DNA from: Climacteris rufus
Lineage: Eukaryota > Chordata > Aves > Passeriformes > Climacteridae
Assembly (NCBI GenBank): GCA_013398175.1
Contig: VZRZ01003127.1
Location: 360,504-424,503, forward strand
DNA length: 64,000 nt
Reading direction: 5' to 3'
The stretch's first letter is position 1, and every line of letters starts with the position of its first letter. Positions 37,301 to 47,798 of this stretch are shown here, piece by piece. Position numbers and translations under genes: made by a program. The notes beneath the pieces are model-generated. The model was not told the DNA's origin. It was given only the letters and a program-made list of their open reading frames with translations, and searched no databases.

Positions 37301-38512
37301 GAATGAAAAGAGAAACCCCATTAGCTGCTCCCAGCAATCTGTCTGGCAGAGGACAAGCTGCTAATGCCGACTGCCTTGAAAATCAGAGCAAGAAATTCAA
37401 CCTGCACAGTCAAGGCCAGATTCAGGCGTGTAACTCAGTGATGGCAGGAGTTCAAGCACTTAAAATGTCTTTTGAAACCACAGTAAAATCCTGCTGTCCC
37501 ATCCCTCTTGGAAATGGACTCCACTGAATGTCAAGGCCCTGAAAGGCAAGAACACAACAGCAACAACAAAAAAAAAACCAAGCTCTGCTTTAGTGAGGCT
37601 GGGAGAGCTGCAGCAATTTCCCTTCATTTGTCAGCAAAATCTCATCAGCTGCATAAAAATACAAAATGGGGGTTAAGTTGCCAGAAGGGCATCCTCAGTA
37701 TTGAGGCAGGGGCTGAGGAGAGACTCCACACTTAAATTCTGAAAGTGAGAAGCTAAAGCCTTAACTCCATTATTTTGGAAGCAGTAAAATCCCACCTTTA
37801 ACCACACACCTCCAGCAGGCAGCAGGATTTCTGGGGTGCTGCAGAGCCACACAAACTGCAGGAGCACTGTCCTGCAGCTCCGGGGAATGAAGAACCTGCA
37901 CTTCACAGACAACAACAGCTCTGACCTGTGTTCACAGGTTTCTAAGCAGCCATCACCTAAACTCCCCCTTTATTCCCCTGTCAATACCTGCAAAACAGCT
38001 TTAGAAGAACAAACAGCTCTTTCTGGCCCTTTGAAAAGACTCAGGCAGGTCAATACTGCCTTGGGATATCTGAGGTAACCCCAAGGCATGAAGAGCTGCA
38101 GAAGAGGTGGGAAGGGAGGTTTGGAGAGCAGGATTTTCCTCGGAGCGAGCTGGCATAGAGGCTAAAGGCTGCCAGCACCCGGGGAAGCAACTGGCACAGT
38201 CTGACAGCCCTGCAGGAGGATAATTGGGCAGACAGTGCCGTGCAGACGAACTAAAGTGTTTACTGGCTTTAATATTTAATTGTGTCAAATGAGGAGAGAG
38301 GAGCTGGGGAGTGAGAGCCGCAGAGAGAGGCTCGTGTGTGCCGGGGGCTCTGCGTCCTCTTGGCCACGTCGGGCACCCAAATGAGCCAAAGCACCACCTT
38401 GGGAGCACCACCTGGGGAGCATCGTGCTCCCCCTGCCCTCTCCCTGGCACGGCAAGGAGCGCTCTGGGTTGGGAGAGGGAGGGAAAGGGAAAGGCACCAC
38501 ACGCAGCAGCCA
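34375..38512. other. Noncoding stretch with one possible SINE relic
   Basis: No exon is recognised. It holds a tentative SINE relic at 35,915-36,060 (own entry). A T-run lies at about 34,968-34,976. Frames here, including the 178-codon minus frame at 36,654-37,190, have no recognised domain. Confidence 0.55.
35915..36060 (-). mobile_element. Possible MIR-like SINE tail
   Basis: On the minus strand 'cttggacaaagtgtctctcc' resembles the SINE core 'cttgggcaagtcacttaacc'. Farther on, 'gcattcttgaaaagtgc' followed by 'aaatatttattagtattt' resembles the 3' tail of sauropsid MIR-type SINEs. The head is not visible. Low-to-moderate confidence. Confidence 0.33.
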
Positions 38513-38603
38513 TGAAAACACACGCGTAAAATCCAGCCCCATAAAAACACACACACGTAAAATCCAGCCCCATAAAAACACACACACGTAAAATCCAGCC
38601 CCA
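38513..38603. repeat. 31-bp tandem repeat, three copies
   Basis: The unit is 31 bp, 'gtaaaatccagcccca' followed by 'taaaaacacacacac'. The last two full units are identical and the first differs slightly at its start ('gcgtaaaatcc'). The array ends exactly where the LTR at 38,604 begins, in the middle of a unit. Confidence 0.93.
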
Positions 38604-39060
38604 TGGTGCTGCCCAAAACAAAGGAAAGAAAACTTTGCAGCAATGTTAGAGTAGTAACATAAAAAGCAGGTCCTTTATTGAAAGCTTTCAAGGTGCATCA
38701 TGTGGCCATGGGCACGACTGGCATCGGGGTTCTACAAAGTTTAACAAATTAACATATCAATCAAATATTGTCCAGTTAAAAGAACATTCAATTAGGTCAT
38801 CCAGCCCCTGGGTTCTGCCCCACTGATGTCAGTCCAGGGGGCTTCTTTGCCTCATTTCTTGTTCTGTCCTCTCAGATTCTGGTTACAAAACCAAAGTGTT
38901 CTCTCCTTGGCAGTTGGACCAAACAATATTTCAGGAATGTGTTAGAAGGTTGGTTTATTGTTGTAAAATCTAAGAGAAAGGGTACGAAAAGTACTAACAG
39001 CAGTCTACAGAGCTACGAATACATGAAAAAAGTAGAAAAAGCAAAAGTCTTAAGGCATCA
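38604..39060 (-). mobile_element. Solo LTR of an endogenous retrovirus-like element
   Basis: A 457-bp block. On the minus strand it starts with TGATGC and ends with GCACCA, giving the 5'-TG...CA-3' ends and a short imperfect inverted repeat typical of LTRs. A polyadenylation signal AATAAA lies about 70 bp from the 3' end (plus positions 38,674-38,679), with another at 38,954-38,959. The AT-rich start 'ccttaagacttttgc' and 'ttcatgtattcgtagctc' recalls songbird LTRs of the TguLTR5 type, from memory. I see no internal retroviral region next to it, so it is probably a solo LTR. A target duplication is not obvious. Confidence 0.7.
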
Positions 39061-39240
39061 GTGGAACCTGAGCAGCCTCAACAAACCCACAGGCTCCATC
39101 CAACCTCACGGATAAGGAATCTATTGGCATCCATATCCCAGCATAAAAACACTCAGAACCATGAGCCACCCGAGAAGGGCTCACCCCAAACAACCAGAGG
39201 TAGAGCACAGCTCATTTGCAGGACGGCTTTTCTCATTATT

Positions 39241-39399
39241 TGTTGGAATAAGCTGCCCAGGGAGGTGAAGTCACCATCTCTGCAAGTGTTCTAAAGGCTC
39301 TGGATGTGGCACTTGGGAATGTGGGCGAGGGGAGTGCTGGGGGAGGTGGCTGGATTAGGTGATGGTGAAGGCCTCTTCCAACTTTGACAATTCTGGGAT
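39241..39399 (+). mobile_element. CR1 LINE 3' fragment
   Basis: Plus orientation: 'tgttggaataagctgccc', 'agggaggtgaagtcacc', 'atgtggcacttggg' and the end 'ggcctcttccaactttg' with tail 'acaattctggga'. About 159 bp, same group as the copy at 3,222. It begins 180 bp beyond the LTR. Confidence 0.88.
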
Positions 39400-40849
39400 A
39401 CACAAAGAGATGCCTTGCACTGTCACTCCTCTGTTTAGGGTCCCCTCCACCCTAAAAATCCCAGCAGTTCACCCACTGGTCCTGTTGCCTCTGCTTAAAG
39501 TTGTTCACCTGTCTCTGGGAAAGGGCTTTGCATCACGTTTTCCTTTGGGATGCAGGCTGGGAGGGCACAATTGCTGTCAGACACACTCAAACCTTTCTAT
39601 TCCTTTCCCAAAAGGACACCAAATCAGCTCCAAACAGGCCTCTGGAAAGCCCTACATCCCACCAAGGGAAAAGCCTGGGCTTCTGTGCTACTAAAGCCAC
39701 TGTTTGTGTTCTATCTGTGCTCTTGGCCAAAGCCAGCACGGAAATTCAAAGGAAGGCTGGCTCCATAAATATTGCAGTGTGAACAACACAGGGCCTTTGC
39801 TGGATTATCACCGCTAAAAGGAGCTGCAAAGCATCCAACTCCACAAATGAAAGATGCTAATGGAGCGTTCCCAGTGGACAGGAGGCTGTAGATTACGGGG
39901 AGCTGCTTTCACATCCTGCAAAATGTGCAGATTTAAATAACACTCCCCTTTCACACGGAATAAATCTCGGTGTTTGCCACAAAGAAATGCGGCTCAGGCC
40001 TTCGCCAGCCTGTTCCAGTGGGCAGATGGCTTGTGGGAGATACAGGTGATGGATGGAACACCTGGAATTCGTGTCCCTGGTTTGATGCACTGGTCCCAAA
40101 CATCTCCCTGAGAAGAAGGCTGGGCCACGCCTGCCTGTGCAATCTCCCTACCCGCAGCACGCTTCAAACACCAAAAAAAAAGGGTTAAGACAGATTTTTC
40201 TCTCCAACCTTTTAATTAAGCCATTAGTCTCTTCCCCCTTAACCCAGGAATGAGAGGCCTGTCTTCACAGGAGCAAATGATTTCCCCAGAGTAATGAAGA
40301 TGCATTATCATACAGAAAAAAAATCATTAGTTGCTGTGTCCAGAACAATGCGATTGCTCAATTACTGCACTAAAACAGATCCCACCCTTCCCAGCGCTCC
40401 ACGTGCAAACTTGGAGGAGATGCATCCAAATGGATGTGCCCAGGAAAACAGCACTTGTTCAGGAGGAGGCCTGGACCACGACAAAGGTCCAGCCTAGACT
40501 ATCATCCAACCAAGACTTTGCTCACTTCACATTTAAGACTACACAGCAACAGGCAGCAGGTCCCAGGAGGATTTTCTCCAAGGCTTTACAACAAAGGAGT
40601 TGGGATGTTGAGAAGGGGAGTTTGCCATCCCACTGAAAAGTCTTAATTAGCCTGGTAAGGATTCACTAGGAAGTCCTCTGGGACTGGGACACACAACACT
40701 TTGGAGGAACAGGTGGTGACACACGAGGGACAGCAGGGATGTGGTGACCTGGGGTGTCACCCCTCGCTCCCTCATGGAGCCCCTCTGGATGAGGAAGGAC
40801 CACAAGATTGTCAGGTTCCAGGCCAGGGCTAACCCAGCTTGGTTTGGTT
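39400..40849. other. Noncoding stretch, nothing recognised
   Basis: Unique-looking sequence with no exon, RNA gene or named repeat that I can support. A short A-run lies near 40,172-40,180. Confidence 0.6.
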
Positions 40850-41070
40850 CCCTCTCTTGGAAGGGACCCGCAGGATCATCCATCCCAACTCCTGGCCCTG
40901 CACAGACACCCCAACAACCCCATCCTGGGCATCCCTGGCAGCGCTGTCCAAATGCTCCTGGAGCTCTGGCAGCCTCGGGGCCGTGCCCATTCCCTGGGGA
41001 GCCTGGGCAGTGCCCCACACCCTGGGGGAAGAACCTTTTCCCAAAATCCAGCCTCAGCCCCCAAAGCTCC
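40850..41070 (-). mobile_element. CR1 LINE 3' fragment
   Basis: Minus orientation: 'ctcttggaagggacccgc', 'aggatcatccatccc', 'cctgcacagacacccc', 'ctggagctctggcagcctc' and 'attccctggggagcctgg'. About 220 bp, same group as 18,475. The last bases of the 3' tail are lost. Confidence 0.9.
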
Positions 41071-41933
41071 AGGCCAGCTATCAAATACTGTTCATCCCCA
41101 ACTTATCTAATGAGGATGATCCAACCCACAATTTCCCCTCTTCACCGCCCCCAGGATGATTAAGAACACGATTTAGTCATCTAACCAGGGCCCCATTATT
41201 CCTTGAAATGTGTAATTTCAGTCCTTCTCTCACCTACCAAGATACCCATTAAAAAAATGACTCATGAACTCTTCCCCCTGCATCTTTGGCACAATAATTC
41301 CAACACAGATGTGGGTCAAGCAATGCTATTCATGAACTTCCATCAAACCCATTTGGCCTGCAAGAGGAGGAGTGGGTGTCAAAATTGAAAGTGTTTTATT
41401 TAGACATTTTCTCCTCTACGTGAACCATTTAGACTTTTTTTCCCCACAAGACATCTCTGAAGTTAATTCACTTTAAGAAAAAGGTTTTTAAGTCTGCACA
41501 AAGAACATATTGTATCAAATGAAATGTTTTATTTGACCTGAAACAAATATTTTTAGTCTTGTTTTCAGTTAACCCAATACAGCATTTGCTCTTCAGTTTT
41601 TCGGTTCAAACAGGCAAGGGGGGAGGAAAAAAATCAATTTCAGAGCTCCAAACAGCCCATTCTGTAACAGTTGTCACAGAGACTGTAGCTTATGTTAATA
41701 TTAAAATACTGCTTAAGCAATTTGTGAGCATTATCTGCAAAGCGAAGGCACAAATTAGCAGAGATGAAGGAAGTTACCCGAGTTAATGCATTTTTGGCAC
41801 TAATATCCTCCTATTGTTCAACTAATCTTAAAGAGCCACAGGTTTACACTGACAAACTGGGGGAAAGCTTGATGGTTAACAGAGCTTTGAGATGATTCCC
41901 AAAGGGTTTCCACCCCTTGGAGGGCAAGGCACC
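41071..41933. other. Noncoding AT-rich stretch
   Basis: Clearly AT-richer than its neighbours, especially 41,390-41,800. It has 'gtgttttatttagac', 'aagtctgcacaaagaac' and 'ttaatattaaaatactgc', and no repeat or exon. It is a candidate conserved noncoding block. Confidence 0.5.
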
Positions 41934-42616
41934 CAGAATCCTGGAATGGTCTGGATTAGAAAGGGCTGTAAAGCTCATCCAGTTCCAACCCCCGCCATGG
42001 GCAGGGACACCTTCCACCATCCCAGGGTGCTCCAAGCCCTGTCCAACCTGGCTTTGGGCACTTCCAGGGATGGGGCAGCCACAGCTGCTCTGGGCACCCT
42101 GTTCCAGGGCCTCACTACTCTCATAGGGAAGAATTTCTTCCCAATATCTAAATCTATCCTCCTCCAGCTTAAGGCCGTTCCCCCCTGCCCTGTCACTCCA
42201 GGCCCTTTTAAATGGTCTCCCTGCTCCTTGTTTCTTGTTGGCTCCTTCAGGCACTGCAAGGCCACAATGAGGTCACCCCGTTCTCTTCTCCAGGCTGAAC
42301 CATTCCAGCTCTCCCAGCCTTTCCTCACAGCAGAGCTGCTCCATCCCTCTGATCATCCTGGTGCTTCTTCTGGACTCTCCAGCAGCTCCAGGTCCTTCCT
42401 GTGCTGGGCCCAGGGCTGGGGCAGCTCTGCAGGGGGGGTCTCACCTGAGCAAGGCAGAGGGGCAGAATCCCCCCCCTCCCCTGCTGCCCACGCTGGGGGA
42501 TCAGCCCAGGGCACGGGGGGTTTCTGGGCCAGGGCAGGTCCAGCTCTCACCCACCAGCACCCCAAGTGCTGCTCCCAGGGCTGCTCTCCATCCCTTCAAC
42601 CCAGCCTGGATTGATT
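41934..42616 (-). mobile_element. CR1 LINE fragment, 683 bp, longest in the window
   Basis: Minus orientation with a complete 3' region. The 3' end 'agaatcctggaatgg' is followed by 'ccatgggcagggacacc', 'gaagaatttcttccc', 'cctgtcactccaggcc', 'tcttctccaggctgaacc', 'ctgatcatcctggtgc' and 'ctcacccaccagcacccc'. It ends at 'ccagcctggattgatt'. The 5' part is nearly identical to 8,522 onward, which begins at the same consensus base. No reverse transcriptase remains; the 240-codon antisense frame is fortuitous. Confidence 0.94.
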
Positions 42617-43833
42617 CCAGGGTTGCCCTGACCCAGGTACAGCTCCAGCACTTGGTCTTATTAAACTTCCTACAAAAAGACATCCCACAGGATTTCAATA
42701 CCCACATCCTGGTGAAATCCTGAAAAATTCAGTTCCTGGACTTGATTACCTTTCCAACCCAAAACATTGTCTACGTAAAGAACACAATATTTAACTATTC
42801 TGGAAAAGGTGCAGCACACTGTGGCTGCCAGGGAGGCTTTTTCCACCCAGGATTGGTGCTGGGCCCCAGGGCAGCAGCAGTTTGCAGGAACATTCCCCAT
42901 GGAGGCAGGAGTGAGGATCCCGGCTCTTCGGAGCCGCCGGTGCCGCATACGGTGCTTGCTTTAGTTAAATGCAAACCAGCAATCTCTGCCTTCACATGTG
43001 ACAATTGCCATGCGATTTCTGTCTCATTAAGCTCTGAAATGTAAAACAAATGGGAATTATGTGGCTGCTGCTCGGCATTCGCTCACACGGAGTCAAATCC
43101 TGCCTTTAGTGGCTCTTCAGTCTTATCACTGCCTTATCTCTTCTGCTTGGCTCCTGAGCCAACACAATACCTGGTGGTTCCCCACCTCAGGCTGAAACAC
43201 CTTGTGTGGAATGGACAGACCAGGGCAGCTCTAGCGAACAATCCCTCCTATTTTCCCCCCAGGTTGTGATACCAGCTCTCATGGATCTCACATGAGCCTC
43301 CCATGCCTCAGTTCCCCACACCTGCCACTGTCAGATCCACAGAGCTGATTCAAATTCCAGCCCGTCAATCCAGCATGTTTATTTACGGCATTGTGCATGG
43401 AATAACAAGCTCTGGAAAGCAGTTATTTGTAAGGCTGGCAGGAGAAAAGCTACAGGCAGCATTTGGGAGATATTTTGGAGAACATGGACCATCAGTGAAG
43501 TGCTTTCCCACACACAAACCAGGAAAAAACTACAGGCTGCTTACAGAGCTTTTGGTGCCAGCAATCATTCCCTGAGATACAGGGAATACTGCAAACGCAT
43601 TATTTGGGGTGATTTCACTGGTGCCACTGGTACCCAGGCTGGTCTGACCAAGGCTCAGGATGTAAAGGTTTATGACCACAGGTGTCCAGGGACACCGCTC
43701 TGATCCTTTTCTTCCATCTACAAAGACCAATCACCCACAAATGCTCCACAGAGTGGCAGCACCAACAGTGATGCTCCAAGGTCCAGAGCATCTACAGCAA
43801 CACAACTGGTCACTGAATGTCCTGGAGATAAGC
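42617..43833. other. Noncoding stretch, nothing recognised
   Basis: Mixed composition with an AT-richer middle (42,960-43,080). No exon, RNA gene or repeat is recognised. Confidence 0.6.
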
Positions 43834-43900
43834 CACAGAATTATGGAATAATTAAGGTGGAAGAGAGCATTAAGATCATCAGGTCCAATGGTCAAGTCAA
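43834..43900 (-). mobile_element. CR1 3'-end remnant
   Basis: About 67 bp: 'cacagaattatggaat', 'aattaaggtggaagag' and 'agatcatcaggtccaa', which is the minus-strand 3' end of CR1. It is truncated soon after. Confidence 0.72.
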
Positions 43901-43935
43901 GGGGATTCACTTAAAGCAGATCTTTTGGGATTACC

Positions 43936-44080
43936 CACCCCTGGAAGTGTTCAGGGCTGAGTTGGACAGGGCTTGGAGCAACCTGGGATAGTGGGAGGCG
44001 TCCCTGCCCATGGCAGGGAGTTGGAATTAGATGATCTTTAAGGTCTCTTCCCAGCCAAACCACTCTGGAATTCTGTGATT
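43936..44080 (+). mobile_element. CR1 LINE 3' fragment
   Basis: Plus orientation: 'ccacccctggaagtgttc', 'agggcttggagcaacctgg', 'cccatggcagggagttgg', 'gatgatctttaaggtctc' and the tail 'ggaattctgtgatt'. It lies 35 bp from the opposite-strand remnant at 43,834. Confidence 0.9.
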
Positions 44081-47000
44081 ACCTAGGGAAGTGTTGGAGA
44101 GCACCAGCCGCTGTTTTGTGTCAGCCAAGTTGAATTTTGCCAAGAGTGACTCAGCTTTGGGTGCCCAAGGGGCCACCTCGGAAGGTGTGAAATGTACTCA
44201 GAGTATCAGGCAAACGCCCAAACACCACGAGTTAGGTGCCCAGAGGGAGAACATCACCAACCTGTGGCTGCTGTTGGCTCCAGCTCCAACTCCACACACC
44301 CCTCTGTCCCAAGGCCACCTTCCCAACCCACCAAATATTGTCCCCTCGGGCACAGAACATCCTGCGAGTAGCAGAGCGAGCGTGTGAGGAATTGTAATGC
44401 CAGCGGCACAAAGCGGCACAGGAGGAGACGGATTCTGGAGAGCCTGGAAAACTGGGGAGAGACACAACAGCAAGGAGGAGGTTTCTATGGGAAGCACAAA
44501 GCCAGATGTTGTTCAGCAAAGCCCCGCTCTGCACGCTCAGGCGGAGAGCCTTGGACAAAAGCAAGAGCTCCCACTGATGCCATTGTTGCACTCATAGAGC
44601 TGAGATTTCTCTGGAAGAAAAGGAGCCCTGTGACAATTATTTAGTGCCACAAAAACATCTTCCTCCTCAGCTTTTGTTGGTGTAACACAGTCCACGTGTG
44701 GCTCCAGCCAGGGAGAGAAAAGCTACCAACAGGATCAAGGAAGGCTGAGATTAATCTGGTTTAACAGAGATAAAAAAACAACTCGAGCAATCAGTTTTTA
44801 AATTAATATTAAAGTTGTAAGTCACCTTCGACTATATTAAAATACAAACTGGAGCACACAATAAGCCCCAAATAAGCCCCACTGGCAGTCAGAACAGCTC
44901 CCTTATCAACCTCTACCATCCCCTGTAAAATAATAACTGGAAGCCAGACTGCTCTGAGAGAAACTCCCTCTCCTGGGGCAGTGTGATGTGACCCAATTCC
45001 TGCTGCCATTTCAGAAGCCCTGGCTTGGCCGGTGTTCCCTGTGCCAGCAAGGAACTCAGCTGCAGCAGGAGCCATCCGGGAGGGAGAGCTGGCACGGGAA
45101 GGCTGAGCACAGAGCTGTGCTCCGGGTGTCTCTGCTGGGGCACGGAGCGACAGCACAAAGGGGCTCGGTGCAGCAACTCAGTGAAACACCTGGGCTAAGG
45201 CGTCTTTCTCCTCCCCAGTAAAGGTGCAGAGCTTTGGGAACTGGCTTTCTCCCAGCCCTTGTCTTCTCCTTCTCAGCATTTCCAAACTTTCCTCTCTGTT
45301 TCTCTGGAAGAGGCTGAGAGGCTCCTGTTGGGGGAGCACAGCGTGGATGGAGCAGTGCAACACCAAGGGAAGCTGGACTTGGCAGCTCGGGATTGATGGG
45401 CAGTGCAGCCCAAGCCCGTGGGCAACATCCCGAGGTCAGCTGCCAAAGGACACCAGAAATGCTGGCCCCAGGATGGAGAGAAGGAAGACAGGGAGCTGTG
45501 ACCAGCACCCCAAAGTCGAGGAGAGAACGGGGACACACTCTGGTTATTCTGCCCACAGAGCACTGCGTTCATCAAGTGGCTTGTGCTGGCTATACCCAGC
45601 TAACACAGAAATGTTACCCAGACCCAGTTCCACCAGTATGACCTAGAGAGGCATCTCTGGGTAGTGAAGTGGGGCTGAAACTGCTGATCTCCACAGGTAG
45701 TTGTTCCACACAGACTGAGAAGCACTGAGCCAAGGGCTGCTGGAGCAGAGCCCACCAGCCTCAGCTGCTTAAGCACAGGGGGCAAGTGGGTGTTGGGACA
45801 AGAAATGAGGGTCCTTGTGCTGCCACGGAGCTCTGTCACCAGGAGAGCTGCGAGAGCTGCATGAGCTGCTTCCCAACTTGCTGCTGCCTGCTCGAGAGGG
45901 CTCCAAATAAATAAATAAAGCCACTGCCTCATTAGCATGCAAATGTATTCAAGTCCCCATTTCAATTTGAATTCTATGCATACGATCAGAGTGCAAAATG
46001 CAAATTATACAAATGCACCCATAGGAAGAAACAAGCAGGAACTCTGCACAAAGGGATTAGGGCCAGGCTACTTCCCTCAGAAGATTCCAGTGCTAGGGGG
46101 GCTCTCATTGGGGAGGATCCTTTAATGGCCATGCTGCTCTGAGCTTTGCTACAAACACTTGGAAAAGCATCCTGACTCCAGCTCTGGAGCAATGGCTGGT
46201 TTGAGACTGGCTCAGGGGACAGGATGGGAGGGTGGACAGACACCAAGAGGCAAGAGGGACACTACAGGTGTCCCCAAGGGATCAGCACCCATTCGGATCA
46301 GCCTGAGGGGGCAAAGGTGTCCCCATTGCTCCTCCAGCAGCCCCCAAAAGGCAGCATTAGCCAGCATCTCTCCACCCACCAAGCAGGACATGGGTCAGGA
46401 CAGCCAGCTCAGGGCAGCAAGGGACATCTCAAGCAGCAGAGACCCCCAGGAACAGGGTCACCTCCACTGTCCCCATCTCAGTGACAAGGGGGGTGATGCT
46501 TCCCCAGCCTTAAAAGGCTTCACCTCTCCTTCCCATGGAGATTTGGCTGGGAAAGGTCTGCAAGTTATGGGAGCAAAGACAGAAGCCCAGCTTGGAAGGT
46601 CCTCTGCAGACCACGGTCAGCTGAAGAGAACCCCAATGCACCTGATTCTAGATCAGTAAGGCTGAGCTCTGCTCCTGCACAAGCCCCAGTTCCTTTGCCC
46701 AGGCTTCCAGGCCCACCAGCCCCGTGGTGTGGGAGATCCTGCTCCCAGGGAGACAGCAGACGGGAGGCTGCGCACGCTCATCTCTCCCTCCTATGTGTGC
46801 GAAATTCTCAACCCACCATTATCGTATTACATTTTCATTTTAAAGTAAATATCTGTTTTCAATTAGTACTTACCGTGAGGGGCATGCATCACTGAGAACA
46901 CTTATTTCTCTTCCTTTCATTATTAGATTAGAAGTCGCTCAAGTTTAACTACATTTAGCAGCGTCAGACACCCAACTGCTCTGCAGACACTAATCCTCTT

Positions 47001-47360
47001 CCCGCCTCCACCCCCACGAAGGTCCCAATCCAGCTACTGCAGCCTCCCTGCCAGGCTCCAAATCAAGGTGTGACATGAGCCTTCTGAGCCCATCCACCAA
47101 TTCCCTGCACATCCTCCCTCCAGGCTGTTAAATTTCCAGTTCTTTTTTTGTGTCACAAAATCTGACCCTCTTGCCACATCATCTGTGCAGCAACAAAGGT
47201 CACATGGACTTGCCTGAGGTTACATGAAGTGAATAAAACCTGGAGCAGAGCTGCCCCAAAACTTCCAAATGCAACCAAAAGTATGGGGGGATCAACCATT
47301 TCTGGTGTTGCACCTGCTCTGCTCGTTCACTCGTGGCTTAGCACATCCCTTGGCCACCCA
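44081..47360. other. Noncoding stretch, CR1-free
   Basis: No gene is recognised. It includes an (AAAT)n bit at 45,904-45,919, an octamer ATGCAAAT at 45,937-45,944, and an AT-rich block at about 46,800-46,970 with 'cgtattacattttcatttt' that may be conserved noncoding DNA. Frames up to 166 codons look random. Confidence 0.55.
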
Positions 47361-47798
47361 GTATGCTTCCCACATATCCCACTCCTCATCTTCAGCCCAG
47401 TTAGGACAGCCCTTCCTCCCAGTAAGATCTCCCAATATCCTTCCCAAGTCTCCCATGTCTTCTCTCTCTTCACCATGAGGAGAGCCCTTACCCCAGTGAG
47501 ATGTCCCAATATCCTTTCCAAGTTTCCCAGTCTCCTCATCCTCCTCACCATAAGAAAAGCCCTTACCCCAGTGAGATGTCCCAATATCCTTTCCAAGTTT
47601 CCCAGTCTCCTCATCCTCCTCACCATAAGAAAAGCCCTTACCCCAGTGAGATGTCCCAATATCCTTTCCAAGTTTCCCAGTCTCCTCATCCTCCTCACCA
47701 TAAGAAAAGCCCTTACCCCAGTGAGATGTCCCAATATTCTTCCCAAGTTCCCCAGTCTCCTCATCCTCCCACAACCTTCCCCCAGTGAGAGCCTCTCA
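47361..47798. repeat. 75-bp minisatellite, five copies plus partial ends
   Basis: Full units start at 47,401, 47,476, 47,551, 47,626 and 47,701. Units 3 and 4 (47,551-47,700) are identical; the outer units differ increasingly. The core includes 'cccagtgagatgtcccaat' and 'ctcctcatcctcctcacc'. Degenerate partial units flank the array. Because 75 is a multiple of three, frames stay open: a 201-codon plus frame (47,229-47,834) and minus frames of about 160 codons. These repeated peptides are explained by the array and do not by themselves indicate a gene. Confidence 0.95.

Noticed and set aside
38001..38621. Minus frames with repeated Cys-Phe-Tyr-Gly peptides
   Set aside because: The peptide repeats are translations of the 31-bp tandem array at 38,513-38,603.
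38604..39060. Complete endogenous retrovirus
   Set aside because: Only one LTR is present; no second LTR and no gag, pol or env frames are seen on either side.
41892..42614. 240-codon plus-strand frame
   Set aside because: Antisense to the minus-strand CR1 copy and identical in kind to the frame at 8,504; not a gene.
47361..47798. CRISPR-like array
   Set aside because: Repeats are directly adjacent with no unique spacers, and the genome is vertebrate; it is a minisatellite.
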